The translations under genes and the position numbers were made by a program. From positions 248,001-312,000 of the forward strand of contig JADKDK010000008.1 in the NCBI GenBank assembly GCA_016718385.1: 64,000 nucleotides of DNA, written 5' to 3'. Each line of letters opens with the position of its first letter. Positions within the stretch are counted from its first letter, which is position 1. The notes under the pieces are model-generated. The model did not search any database, had not been told where the DNA came from, and saw only the letters and a list, made by a program, of their open reading frames with translations. This document shows positions 15,684 to 24,909 of the stretch, piece after piece. The stretch is from Gammaproteobacteria bacterium (GTDB taxonomy: Bacteria > Pseudomonadota > Gammaproteobacteria > Pseudomonadales > UBA5518).

Positions 15684-16244
15684 ATGAGCGACCACCCCGG
15701 GCCGGAAATCCTCGCCGCCCGCTGGGTCAGCCACAGCCGCCTGTTCCACGTCGAGGAGCTGCGGCTGCGCTTCGGCAACGGCGTCGAACGCACCTACGAG
15801 CGACTCAACCCCGGCTTCCATGGCGCCGTCATGGTGGTGCCGGTGAGTGACGACGGCCGGCTGCTGCTGGTGCGCGAATACGGTGCCGGGGTGGGCGATT
15901 ACTATCTCTCCTTCCCCAAGGGCGCCGTGCATGCCGAGGAATCCATGCTCGATGCCGCGAACCGCGAGCTCATGGAAGAGGTAGGCTTCGGCGCCCATGA
16001 ACTGGAACTGCTGACCGAGCTCTCGCTGTCGCCCTCCTACATGGGCAACCGCATGAGCATCGTGCTGGCCCGCGGCCTGTTCGAGAAACGCCTGCCGGGC
16101 GACGAGCCGGAACCCCTGACAGTGAGCGCTCACACGTTTGAGGAGCTGATCGATCTCCAAGCCAGCGGCGTGCTGAACGAGGCCTACGCGGTCGCGGCAC
16201 TGTTCCTTGCGCGCGAACGCCTCGCGACCGCGGAGGCTCCCTGA
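15684..16244 (+). CDS. nudE: ADP compounds hydrolase NudE (Nudix)
   Basis: A 186-residue Nudix hydrolase. The Nudix box reads GAVHAEESMLDAANRELMEE then VGF, an exact G-x5-E-x7-RE-U-x-EE-x-G-U signature. NudE cleaves ADP-ribose, NADH and diadenosine polyphosphates to AMP plus a phosphorylated product. The N-terminal RLFHVEELRLRFGNGVERTY and the C-terminal segment match NudE rather than NudF. The ATG at 15684 is preferred over the one at 15645, which lies inside the promoter region. It is followed directly by cysQ. Confidence 0.93.
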   Translation: MSDHPGPEILAARWVSHSRLFHVEELRLRFGNGVERTYERLNPGFHGAVMVVPVSDDGRLLLVREYGAGVGDYYLSFPKGAVHAEESMLDAANRELMEEVGFGAHELELLTELSLSPSYMGNRMSIVLARGLFEKRLPGDEPEPLTVSAHTFEELIDLQASGVLNEAYAVAALFLARERLATAEAP

Positions 16245-16273
16245 ACCGCCTGCCCTCGGGCTGGCGCGAGGCG

Positions 16274-17038
16274 GTGTTCGCGGCCTCGCGCGAGGCCGGC
16301 GCCGCGATCCTGTCCCTGCGCCGTGCCGGCTCCGGGGCCGAGCGCAAGCCCGACGGCAGCGTGGTCAGCGCCGCCGACCGCGTGGCATCGGCGATCATCG
16401 GCGCGCGGCTGCGCGCGCTCGATCCCGCGCTGCCCGTGATCTGCGAGGAGGCCGCGCAGGACACCGCGGGAGCAGCGCGCTTCTGGCTGGTGGATCCGCT
16501 CGACGGCACCCGCGAGTTCCTGCGCGGCAGCGATGTGTTCAGCGTCAACATCGCGCTGATCGAGAACGGGTACCCCTGCTTCGGCGCAATCCACCTGCCC
16601 GCCAGCGGCCTCGGCTACTGGGGCGCCAGCGGCGCGGGGGCCTGGCGTGACGGCGGCGGGATCCGGGCGCGGCGCCTCGCCGAGGCCGGCGCGGGGCTGC
16701 ACGTCCTGGTCAGTCCCGGCGAGCACGACAGCGCGCAGCGCGAATTCGCGGCAACGCTCGCGCGCCATGGCGGCACGCCGCGTATCGAGGCCGCGGCGGG
16801 GGCGATCAAGTTCTGCTGGCTGGCCGAGGGTCGCGGCGATCTGTACCCGCGGCGTACCCGGACCTGTGCCTGGGACACCGCGGCCGGTCAGGCCATCCTG
16901 GAGGCGGCCGGCGGCGCGGTCTACGACGCGCAATGGCAACGCCTGCGCTATCGCCAGGCGCCCGGTTGGTACAACGGGGACTTCATCGCGGTCGCCGACG
17001 CAAACGCCGACTGGGCGGGCCTGCTCGGCACGGGCTAG
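16274..17038 (+). CDS. cysQ: 3'(2'),5'-bisphosphate nucleotidase CysQ
   Basis: An inositol-monophosphatase-family enzyme that hydrolyses 3'-phosphoadenosine 5'-phosphate, a by-product of sulfate assimilation. Metal-binding motifs are present: the EE of ICEEAAQD, WLVDPLDGTREFL and CAWDTAAGQAILEAAGG. The given start is the GTG at 16274 (254 residues); homologues begin slightly earlier, and the in-frame CTG at 16241 or 16250 would restore the missing LNRLPSGWREA helix, so the true start may be unusual. It follows nudE at once and is probably co-transcribed. Confidence 0.9.
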   Translation: MFAASREAGAAILSLRRAGSGAERKPDGSVVSAADRVASAIIGARLRALDPALPVICEEAAQDTAGAARFWLVDPLDGTREFLRGSDVFSVNIALIENGYPCFGAIHLPASGLGYWGASGAGAWRDGGGIRARRLAEAGAGLHVLVSPGEHDSAQREFAATLARHGGTPRIEAAAGAIKFCWLAEGRGDLYPRRTRTCAWDTAAGQAILEAAGGAVYDAQWQRLRYRQAPGWYNGDFIAVADANADWAGLLGTG

Positions 17039-17039
17039 A

Positions 17040-17086
17040 AGCCTGCGCGGCCGGACATGAAGGCGCCCGACCCTGCCGCGCAGGCT
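17040..17086 (+). terminator. Possible hairpin after cysQ
   Basis: AGCCTGCGCGG and CCGCGCAGGCT form an 11-bp perfect stem with a 25-base loop just after the cysQ stop. There is no T-run, so it is at best a weak or Rho-assisted stop. Confidence 0.35.
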
Positions 17087-17119
17087 ACGGACGTTGCGCG
17101 TCAGGCGCGCGCCCTCGCC

Positions 17120-17362
17120 TCAGGCGACGAGACGCGGCTTGCGCAGCAGCGGGTCGACGCGGCGCAGGTAATACTCGGTGGGATGTACGCGCCCCTTCTC
17201 GTCGATGGACGCGGCGTGCACGATGGCGAGGACGTCGCCCTCGCTGTCGCAGATCACGGTCTCGTAGGCCTTGCGACGGATATCGCAGCCCGGGCTGCGG
17301 TTCAGGCGCCGCTTGAACTCACTGTAGTCGACACGCACGAAGAAACTGCTTTGCGATTCCAT
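17120..17362 (-). CDS. Small LexA-controlled protein of unknown function
   Basis: An 80-residue soluble protein starting MESQSSFFVRVDYSEFKRRL, rich in Arg/Lys and Asp/Glu, with no signal peptide, membrane segment or recognised motif. The ATG at 17362 is used because an in-frame ATG at 17380 overlaps the LexA box. The start lies just downstream of a near-consensus sigma70 promoter whose -10 is covered by a perfect LexA operator (17380-17399), so expression is expected to rise in the SOS response. The gene is transcribed away from recC-recB-recD, with a DMT-type membrane gene between. A role in DNA repair, division arrest or recombination control is possible but inferred only from regulation. 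Confidence 0.75.
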   Translation of the reverse strand: MESQSSFFVRVDYSEFKRRLNRSPGCDIRRKAYETVICDSEGDVLAIVHAASIDEKGRVHPTEYYLRRVDPLLRKPRLVA

Positions 17363-17379
17363 GGCTGTGCTTCCATACA

Positions 17380-17423
17380 TACTGTGTTTGCATACAGTAT
17401 AGACAGGCTATGCAAACGTGCAA
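17380..17423 (-). promoter_or_regulatory. SOS promoter: -35, -10 and LexA box
   Basis: On the minus strand TTGCAC (17418-17423) and TATACT (17396-17401) are separated by 16 bases. The palindrome TACTGTGTTTGCATACAGTA at 17380-17399 (plus-strand reading) matches the gammaproteobacterial LexA consensus CTGT-N8-ACAG with the preferred TA flanks, and overlaps the -10. Bound LexA would block the 80-residue gene that starts at 17362. Confidence 0.9.
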
Positions 17424-17659
17424 GTTCCCTCGATAGTAGTCCGCGCCCTACGAAGTTTCCACAATATCTTGTGGTACAACTTCATCATTGGCGCTACATC
17501 TAGCGCAAACATCTCACCTGCACCCTTCTGCCGCCGTCCTCCCGCATTGGCAAACCAACCGCCGCCGCAGATCAGAGCGTAGAGCATGCAGGCACACTGC
17601 GTGGCACCCCGTACGGGCACGATGTCCGGCGCGTGCGGCGCTTCACGGATCGGGCAACG

Positions 17660-18013
17660 CTACAGGCCGAGTTTGGCGCGGAACATGAAGAACACCGCGC
17701 CCAGGATGCACAGGCCCGCCCACAGGTAGTCGAGCGTGAGGCGCTCGCGCAGGTAGAACAGCGAGAACGGCACGAACACCAGCAAGGTGATCACCTCCTG
17801 CAGGATCTTCAGCTGGCCCACGCTCATCACCTGGTGCCCGATCCGGTTGGCCGGCACCTGGAACAGGTACTCGAACAGCGCCACCCCCCAGCTGAGCAGC
17901 GCCGCGACGATCCACGGCTTGTCGGCGAGGTTCTTCAGGTGCGCATACCAGGCGAAGGTCATGAAAACGTTGCTGCAGAGCAGCAGCGCGATGGTGCTCA
18001 GGTGCGGGGACAT
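17660..18013 (-). CDS. DMT-family small membrane protein (DUF486)
   Basis: A 117-residue inner-membrane protein with four predicted helices: LSTIALLLCSNVFMTFAWYA, WIVAALLSWGVALFEYLF, KILQEVITLLVFVPFSLFYL and LWAGLCILGAVFFMF. The segment PANRIGHQVMSVGQLKILQE is characteristic of DUF486, a branch of the drug/metabolite transporter clan with half the usual number of helices. Transport substrate unknown. The ATG at 18013 is chosen; the longer frame adds a basic non-conserved leader. Confidence 0.9.
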   Translation of the reverse strand: MSPHLSTIALLLCSNVFMTFAWYAHLKNLADKPWIVAALLSWGVALFEYLFQVPANRIGHQVMSVGQLKILQEVITLLVFVPFSLFYLRERLTLDYLWAGLCILGAVFFMFRAKLGL

Positions 18014-18163
18014 GGGGGGAGGCTTCCGGCCGATGGCATGCGCCACAGGATAATGCGCACGCGGTCGGCGCGCACGGCAACGCCGGCGTGCGGCGCATCC
18101 GCCTTCCGGTTGCCGTGCCACTGGGTCACAATCGCCGCTCCCCGCGGGTCAGGACGACGGCGC

Positions 18164-21100
18164 TTGCTCTACCAGTACCACGGCAACGACATGGAGGCGC
18201 TGCGCGATGCCGCCTGCACGCTGCTCGGCGCCGCGCCTGCGCCACCGCTGGTGGCCGAGCGGCTGATCGTGCCGAACGTCGGGATGGCCAAATGGCTGCG
18301 CCAGGGCATCGCGGCGCGCCTGGGCGTGGCCGCGAACCTGCGCAACGAGTCGCCCGCGGTGTTCCTGAACGCGCTGGCGGGCTCGGTGCTGGACGATGCG
18401 GAACCGGCGGGCGCCGCCGCCTGGGGCAAGGAGCAGCTCGCGATACGGTTGATGCGCGTGCTGCCCGGGCTGCTGGACGAGCCCGCCTTCGACCCGGTGC
18501 GCCGCTACCTCGACGCCGTCGCGCCGCAGCGGCGCCTGTATGCGCTGTGCCGTCGCCTCGCCGCGCTGTTCGACCAGTACCTGCTGTACCGCCCGCGCTG
18601 GCTGCTGGCCTGGGAGGCCGGCACGCCCACCCCCGATTGCCCGCTCGCGGGCAACGAATGGCAGGCCGCGCTGTGGCGCGCCCTCGTGCGCGAGATCGGG
18701 GCGGCGCATCCGGGCAGCACCCACGGCGCCGCGCGCCTCGAGCGCCTGGTCGCGCGCCTCGGTGCCGCGGCGCCGCTGCCGCTCGCGTTGCCCGCGCGCG
18801 TGATCGGCTTCGGCCTGGGAGCGTTGCCGCCGGTTTTCGTCGCCGCGCTCGCGGCACTGGCGACGCGTACCGAGGTGCACCTGTTCCAGTTCAATCCCTG
18901 CAGCGAGTACTGGTACGACATCGTCAGCGAGCGCACGCGCGCGCGCTGGCAACTGCTGACGCCCGCACGCGCCGCGCACGCCGAGACCGGCAACCCGCTG
19001 CTGGCCTCGTGGGGGACGCTGGGGCGCAACGGCCTGCAGTTGCTGCTCGAACGCGACGGCGGCGAGTGGCGCGAGTGCTTCCGCGAGCCGGCATCGGCTG
19101 GCGTGCTGGGCGCGTTGCAGCGCGACATCCTGTGGCTGGAAACACCCGCCGCGCCACGTCTGCTCGCGCCGCAGGACCATGGCCTGGTGTTCGCCGAGGC
19201 GCACAGCGCGCTGCGCGAAGTCGAGGCGTTGCAGGACCAGCTGCTCGCGCTGCTCGCCACGCTGCCCGGCCTGCAGCCCCGCGACATCACGGTGATGGCG
19301 CCGGATATCGGCGCCTACGCCGGGGTGATCAACGCGGTGTTCACCCAGTCGCGGCACGACCCGCGCCACATCCCGTTCAGTATCGCCGACCGCGACGCCA
19401 GCGCCGGGAACGCGGTGGTGCAGAGCTTCCTGCACCTGCTCGCGCTGCCCGAAAGCCGCTTCGCCGCCTCCGCGGTCCTCGCGCTGCTCGGCGTGCCGGC
19501 GCTCGGCGCCCGCTTCGGTATCGACGCCGAGGCGCTCGAATCGGTCCGCGCCCGCGTGCGCGACAGCGGCATCCGTTGGGGACTCGACGAACGCCCCGGC
19601 GCGCACGGCGCACCCGGACCCGCGCGCAACAGCTGGCGCTTCGGGCTCGAACGCATGCTGCTGGGCGTTGCGCTCGAGGAAGGCGTGGTATTCGCGGGCG
19701 CCACGCCCTGCGAGACCGGCGGCCAGGACGCGATCGAGGAGATCGGCAGGCTCGCGCATTTCATCGACCGCCTCGCACACTACGCCGCTGCGCTCGCCGC
19801 GCCGCGCGCGATGGACGCGTGGATGGCGTTGTTGCGCGCGCTGATCGAGGATTTCTACGCCGACACGCCCGAGAGCACGGCCGACCTCGCCGAGTTGCAT
19901 GCCGCGATCGCCGCGCTCACCGCGCGGCTGGACGAGGCCGGCTTCCAGGAGACGCTCACGCGCGAGGTGCTGCTCGACATGCTGCAGGAGCAGCTCGCGG
20001 CCGCCGAGGGCTCGCACCAGTTCCTGCGCGGCGGCATCAACTTCTGCCAGCTGACGCCGCTGCGCAGCATCCCGTTTCGCGTCGTGTGCCTGCTCGGCAT
20101 GAACGCCGAGGCCTTCCCGCGCAACACCCAGCCGCCCGCCTTCGACCTGATGGCCGCCGAGCCGCGACCCGGCGATCCCTCGCGTCGCGACGACGACCGC
20201 TACCTGTTCCTGGAAGCGCTGCTGTCGGCGCGCGACTGCCTCTATATCAGCTACGTGGCGCGCGACGAGCGCAGCAACGAGCAACGCGAACCCGCGGTGC
20301 CGGTGTGCGAGCTGCGCGACTACATCGACCGCCACTGGGGCGCAACGCAGGACGGCGCGGGGGCTGGCGCAGCCCTCACCCGCAGCCACCGGCTGAAGCC
20401 TTTTCACGCCGCGTATTTCGAGCCCGGCGGCGCGCTGTTCAGCTACCGCCACGAGTGGCTGCCGGCCGCGCGCGCCGAAGCCGCGCCGGCGCCGTTCTGC
20501 CCCGAGCCGTTGCCGGCGTGCGCGATCGCCGAGCTCACACTGGCCGAGCTGCTGCGCTTCTTCCGCAATCCCTGCCAGGAATTCTTCAACACCCGCCTCG
20601 GCGTGCGCTTCGAGGAGGCCGAGGAGATGGCCGCGGACAGCGAACCCTTCGCGCTCGACGGGCTCGCGGCCTGGGCGCTGCGCGACGAGCTGCTCGCCAC
20701 CGCGCTCGCCGGTGGCGACGCTGAAGTCTGCGCCGCGCGCGTCGCCGCCGCCGGGACGCTGCCGCACGGCCAGGCCGGGCAGATCGCGCTGCAGGCGCAG
20801 CAAGCAAGGAGCGCGGCGCTGATTGCGACCGCCGGGTCCTGGGCCGCGCTGGAGCCGGTGAGTGCGGAATTCGCGCTGGATATCGCGGGCACCCGGCTGC
20901 ATGGCACCGTGGCAAACCTGCGCGGTGGCGCGCTGCGCCAGCTGAGCGCATCGAAGGCCAATGGTGCGACACGGCTGCAGTTCTGGATCACCCACCTGTG
21001 CTGCTGCGCCGCCGGGCTGGTGAGCGCGCCCAGCGAGCTGCACCACGAGGACGATCGCGCCGAACTGCCGCTGCTCGCGCCGAGCGCGGCGACCGGGTTC

Positions 21101-21397
21101 CTCGCCGACCTGCTGCAGCTGTATGGCGACGGACTGTGCCGCCCGCTGCCGCTGTTTCCCAAGAGCGCCTGGACCTTCGCACAGCAGCTGCGCCGCAAAC
21201 AGGATGCCGACGGCGCGATGAAAAAGGCGCGCGCGACCTTCGAGGACGGCTTCCAGCACGAGGGCGAGGGCAGCAACGCCTATATCGCCCGCGCTTTCAC
21301 CGATGTCGAGGCCGCGCTCGGCGAGGAATTCGCCTTGCTGGCACAACGCGTGTTCGCGCCGCTGCTGGCGGCCGAAGCCGGGGAGTCCGGTCCGTGA
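18164..21397 (+). CDS. recC: Exodeoxyribonuclease V subunit gamma, RecC
   Basis: A 1077-residue subunit of RecBCD that scans for Chi and splits the DNA strands. The family start L-x-x-Y-x-x-N appears as LLYQYHGNDMEALRD, which begins at a TTG (18164) with AGGA about ten bases upstream; no ATG fits better. Later motifs include VPNVGMAKWLRQGIAARLG, RVIGFGLGALPPVF, LFQFNPCSEYWYDI, CQLTPLRSIPFRVVCLLGMN then AEAFPR, and LLRFFRNPCQEFFNTRLGV. The stop overlaps the recB start by four bases. The order recC-recB-recD lacks ptrA, as in many non-enteric gammaproteobacteria. Confidence 0.95.
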   Translation: MLYQYHGNDMEALRDAACTLLGAAPAPPLVAERLIVPNVGMAKWLRQGIAARLGVAANLRNESPAVFLNALAGSVLDDAEPAGAAAWGKEQLAIRLMRVLPGLLDEPAFDPVRRYLDAVAPQRRLYALCRRLAALFDQYLLYRPRWLLAWEAGTPTPDCPLAGNEWQAALWRALVREIGAAHPGSTHGAARLERLVARLGAAAPLPLALPARVIGFGLGALPPVFVAALAALATRTEVHLFQFNPCSEYWYDIVSERTRARWQLLTPARAAHAETGNPLLASWGTLGRNGLQLLLERDGGEWRECFREPASAGVLGALQRDILWLETPAAPRLLAPQDHGLVFAEAHSALREVEALQDQLLALLATLPGLQPRDITVMAPDIGAYAGVINAVFTQSRHDPRHIPFSIADRDASAGNAVVQSFLHLLALPESRFAASAVLALLGVPALGARFGIDAEALESVRARVRDSGIRWGLDERPGAHGAPGPARNSWRFGLERMLLGVALEEGVVFAGATPCETGGQDAIEEIGRLAHFIDRLAHYAAALAAPRAMDAWMALLRALIEDFYADTPESTADLAELHAAIAALTARLDEAGFQETLTREVLLDMLQEQLAAAEGSHQFLRGGINFCQLTPLRSIPFRVVCLLGMNAEAFPRNTQPPAFDLMAAEPRPGDPSRRDDDRYLFLEALLSARDCLYISYVARDERSNEQREPAVPVCELRDYIDRHWGATQDGAGAGAALTRSHRLKPFHAAYFEPGGALFSYRHEWLPAARAEAAPAPFCPEPLPACAIAELTLAELLRFFRNPCQEFFNTRLGVRFEEAEEMAADSEPFALDGLAAWALRDELLATALAGGDAEVCAARVAAAGTLPHGQAGQIALQAQQARSAALIATAGSWAALEPVSAEFALDIAGTRLHGTVANLRGGALRQLSASKANGATRLQFWITHLCCCAAGLVSAPSELHHEDDRAELPLLAPSAATGFLADLLQLYGDGLCRPLPLFPKSAWTFAQQLRRKQDADGAMKKARATFEDGFQHEGEGSNAYIARAFTDVEAALGEEFALLAQRVFAPLLAAEAGESGP

Positions 21398-24300
21398 TCC
21401 GCCTCGACCCCTGCACGCTGCCGCTGGCCGGACGCTGCCTGATCGAGGCCAGCGCCGGCACCGGCAAGACGTACACCATCACCAGCATCGTGCTGCGCCT
21501 GCTGCTCGGCCACGCCGGTCCCGACGGCCCCGCGGTGCCGGCGCGCCGCGTGCAGGACATCCTGATCGTGACCTTCACCAAGGCCGCCACCGAGGAGCTG
21601 CGCGGGCGTATCCGCAAGCGGCTGCGCGCGACGCGCGAAGCCTTCGAGGCGGGCGTGGCGCCGGACGACGATGCGGTGGTCGCGACGCTGCTCGCGGCGA
21701 GCGCCGACCGTGCCAGGGACACCGAAAGGCTGCGCCTGGCGGAGATGGAGCTCGACCTCGCCAGCATCTTCACGATCCACGGCTTCGCCAGCCGCATGCT
21801 CAACCGCAATGCCTTCGAGAGCCGTATTTCCTTCGCCGCGCAGATCTCCGAAAACGACGCGGTCGTGGTCACCGAGGCCATCCGCGACATCTGGCGCGAG
21901 CGCGTCTACCCGCTACCGCCGCTGCCGGCCGCGCTGCTGCTGGCGGCCGGGGACAGCGAGCAATTCGTCGCGACCGTGCGCCGCCTGCTCGGCAAGCAGG
22001 GACTGCAGCTGTGCAACGTGCCGGCGCAGGACTGGGACGCGATGCTGGCGCAGATGGATACCGCCGGGGCCGGGCTGCTGGCGTGGTGGCGCGCCAATGC
22101 CACCATCGCGCGCGAAGCGCTCGCGGGCACCGCGCTGAACAAGGGCGGACGCGAGGCCCTCGCGAAGGCGCTGCCGCGCCTCGATGCCGCGGCGGCGGGC
22201 GAGGCCCTGCTGGACCGCGAGACGCTCGCTGGCGTCTCGCACACCTGGCTCGCAAGCCAGCTGACCAAAAAGAAAGGCAACTCGCTGCCGACGCTGGAAC
22301 TGTTCGATCTCGCCGATGCGCTGCTCGCCGCAGGCGGGGCGTTGTGGCCGCGACTGGTCGCCGACGCCCTGGAGGCGGCCCGCGAACGGCTCGCCGCGAT
22401 CAAGGAGCGTACCGGCCTGCTCGGCTACGAGGACCTGCTGCGCCTGCTCGACGAGGGCCTGCGCGCGCCCGGCGGCGAGCGGCTCGCGGCCGCGATCCGC
22501 ACGCAGTACCCGGTCGCGCTGATCGACGAATTCCAGGACACCGACCCGCTGCAGTGGTCCGTGTTCTCCACGATCTACGCCGGCGAGGACACGGCGCTGT
22601 TCCTGGTCGGCGACCCCAAGCAGGCGATCTACGCCTTCCGCGGCGCCGACGTGCAGGCCTACCTGCAGGTGCGGCGCGAGGCCGCGGCGATCTGGTCGCT
22701 GGACACCAACTATCGCTCGGTGGCACCACTGGTCATGGCGCTGAACGCGCTGTTCGCGCTGCGCCGCGACGGCGATCCCTTCCTGGCCGCCGGCGACATG
22801 CCCTTCCACCCGGTGCTGCCCTCGGGTGCACCGGACAAGGCGCCGCTGACGCGCGACGGCGAGACGCTCGCGCCGCTGGCGGTGCTGCACCTCGCGAGCG
22901 ACAAGCCGCTCTCGGGCAGCGCCTACCGCGCGCGCATCGCGGCGGCGGCGGCGAACCACCTGGCCGGGCTGCTGGCTGCCGCCGATGGCGGTGGCATTCG
23001 GCTGGGCAATGAAAGGATGCAACCCGGCGACGTCGCCTGCCTGGTGCGCGACTGGCAGGACGCGAAACGCATCGCGGCCGAGCTCGACCGGCGCGGGGTC
23101 CCGCACGTCTACCGCAGCCGCGACAGCGTGTACGCCAGCGCGCAGGCAACCGACCTGTACCAGCTGCTGGCCGCGGTACTCGAACCGGCCTCCGAACGGC
23201 TGCTGCGCGCCGCGCTCGGCAGCGCGCTGCTCGGGCGCAGCGCCGCGGAGCTGGATGCGCTGCGCGGCGACGAGGCGGCCTTCGCGCGCGAGCAGGGGCG
23301 CTTCATCGGCTTCGCCGAGGAACTGCGCCTGTTCGGCGTGCAGACCATGCTGCGCCGGCTGCTGTTCGCCTACGAGGTGCCGGCACGACTGCTCGCGACA
23401 CCGGGCGGCGAACGCGCGTTGACCGACTGCCTGCACCTGGTCGAGCTGCTGCAGGCCGAGCGCGAGAGCCTCGACTGCGACGAGGCCCTGCTCGCGCGTC
23501 TGGCCGAGCGCATCGGCGCCGGCGACGGCGAGCAGGAAGCGCAGCGCCTGCGCCTCGAGAGCGACGCCGGGCGCGTGCAGATCGTCACCCTGCACGCATC
23601 GAAGGGGCTGGAATACCCGGTGGTCTACCTGCCGTTCATGCCGATCTTCAAGCCGGCGCGGGAGAGCTTCTTCCACGACCCGGACACGCTGGCCGCCTGC
23701 TACGACCTGCTCGCCGGCGATGAAGCGATGGCACTCGCCGAAAACGAGCGCCTGGCCGAAGACATGCGCCTGCTCTACGTGGGTCTCACGCGCGCGGCGC
23801 ATCTGTGCGTGCTCGGCGTGGGCGACGCGCGTTACGGCCAGGGCAGCGCCAGCGAACTGGGGCGCAGCGCCATCGGCCACCTGATCGAGGCCGGTCCCGG
23901 CGACGGCGAGGCCGCCGCCGCGATCGCGCGTCTCGGCGCGCTGCCCGGCGCCGCGCTGATCGACGCCGACTCGCTGCCCTTCGCCACCCTCACCGGCGCG
24001 GGCGCGCCCGCCGCCGCGCTGGCGGCGCGCCGCTTCGACACCCCGATCGAGCGTGACTGGCAGTCGAGCAGCTATTCGGCGCTGACGCGCCACGCCGACG
24101 CGCGCGCCGCGCAACTGTTCCGCCAACCGGAACTGGCCGCCGACGAGTCCGCGGGACGACCGCACGATTACAGCCTGTTCGCGTTCCGGCGCGGCGCGCG
24201 TCACGGCAGTTTCCTGCACGGGCTGCTCGAGCGCATCGAATTCGGCCAGCGTGCGGACAACCCGGCGACGCAGCGCCTGCTCGCGCGCTCCCTCGCGCGC

Positions 24301-24909
24301 GAGGGCTACGAGGCCGAGTGGCTCCCGGCGCTCACCACGATGATCGACGACGTGCTCGGCTGCGCACTGGACGGCGCGCGGCTGCGCCTGCGCGATCTCG
24401 CACCGGCGCAGCGCGTGGTCGAAATGGGCTTCGAGTTCCTTCTGGCCCCGCTCGATTGCGCGCGCCTGAACGCGCTGCTCGCCGCGCACGATCCGCTGGC
24501 GCGCGCGGCGCCGCCGCTCGCCTTCGCGACCACCCGCGGCATGCTCACGGGGTTCATCGACCTGGTATTCGAATACGAGGGCCGCTTCTACGTGGCCGAC
24601 TACAAATCGAACCATCTCGGCAACACGACCGCGCACTACGAGCCGGCGCGCCTCGGCGCCTCGATCGCCGAGCATCGCTACGACCTGCAGTACGCGCTCT
24701 ACACGGTGGCGCTGGCACGGCTGCTGCGCGCGCGGCTCGGCGACGCCTACGACTACGACACGCACGTGGGCGGCGTGTACTACCTGTACCTGCGCGGCAT
24801 GCGCGCCGGCGCCGGCCCCGCGCACGGCGTGTTCCACGCGCGCCCACCGCGCGCGCTGGTCGAGGCGCTCGACGCGCTGTTTGCCGGAGACAACCGCGAT
24901 GTCGCTTGA
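21394..24909 (+). CDS. recB: Exodeoxyribonuclease V subunit beta, RecB
   Basis: A 1171-residue helicase-nuclease subunit, starting at a GTG that overlaps the recC stop (GTGA). Walker A is EASAGTGKTYTI at 18-29. Further SF1A motifs are VTFTKAATEELRGRI, LIDEFQDTDPLQW, LVGDPKQAIYAFRGAD, TLHASKGLEYPVVYLPF and LLYVGLTRAAHLCVLG. The C-terminal nuclease domain has the catalytic set in MLTGFIDLVFEYEGRFYVAD then YKSN (Asp, Asp, Lys) and YDLQYALYTVAL. All catalytic residues are present, so an active nuclease is expected. Confidence 0.97.
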   Translation: MIRLDPCTLPLAGRCLIEASAGTGKTYTITSIVLRLLLGHAGPDGPAVPARRVQDILIVTFTKAATEELRGRIRKRLRATREAFEAGVAPDDDAVVATLLAASADRARDTERLRLAEMELDLASIFTIHGFASRMLNRNAFESRISFAAQISENDAVVVTEAIRDIWRERVYPLPPLPAALLLAAGDSEQFVATVRRLLGKQGLQLCNVPAQDWDAMLAQMDTAGAGLLAWWRANATIAREALAGTALNKGGREALAKALPRLDAAAAGEALLDRETLAGVSHTWLASQLTKKKGNSLPTLELFDLADALLAAGGALWPRLVADALEAARERLAAIKERTGLLGYEDLLRLLDEGLRAPGGERLAAAIRTQYPVALIDEFQDTDPLQWSVFSTIYAGEDTALFLVGDPKQAIYAFRGADVQAYLQVRREAAAIWSLDTNYRSVAPLVMALNALFALRRDGDPFLAAGDMPFHPVLPSGAPDKAPLTRDGETLAPLAVLHLASDKPLSGSAYRARIAAAAANHLAGLLAAADGGGIRLGNERMQPGDVACLVRDWQDAKRIAAELDRRGVPHVYRSRDSVYASAQATDLYQLLAAVLEPASERLLRAALGSALLGRSAAELDALRGDEAAFAREQGRFIGFAEELRLFGVQTMLRRLLFAYEVPARLLATPGGERALTDCLHLVELLQAERESLDCDEALLARLAERIGAGDGEQEAQRLRLESDAGRVQIVTLHASKGLEYPVVYLPFMPIFKPARESFFHDPDTLAACYDLLAGDEAMALAENERLAEDMRLLYVGLTRAAHLCVLGVGDARYGQGSASELGRSAIGHLIEAGPGDGEAAAAIARLGALPGAALIDADSLPFATLTGAGAPAAALAARRFDTPIERDWQSSSYSALTRHADARAAQLFRQPELAADESAGRPHDYSLFAFRRGARHGSFLHGLLERIEFGQRADNPATQRLLARSLAREGYEAEWLPALTTMIDDVLGCALDGARLRLRDLAPAQRVVEMGFEFLLAPLDCARLNALLAAHDPLARAAPPLAFATTRGMLTGFIDLVFEYEGRFYVADYKSNHLGNTTAHYEPARLGASIAEHRYDLQYALYTVALARLLRARLGDAYDYDTHVGGVYYLYLRGMRAGAGPAHGVFHARPPRALVEALDALFAGDNRDVA

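Noticed and set aside
17380..17399. LexA box as regulator of recC
   Set aside because: recC begins about 760 bases away on the other strand with a DMT-type gene between; the box overlaps a promoter pointing to the 80-residue gene.
17408..17620. A 70-residue minus-strand open frame upstream of the SOS promoter
   Set aside because: No ribosome-binding site, Cys/Gly-rich non-family sequence, and it overlaps the promoter region; little support as a gene.
18149..21346. A 1065-residue open frame antisense to recC
   Set aside because: It is a shadow of recC in a very GC-rich sequence; no domain or signal, low-complexity Arg/Ala/Glu/Gly composition.
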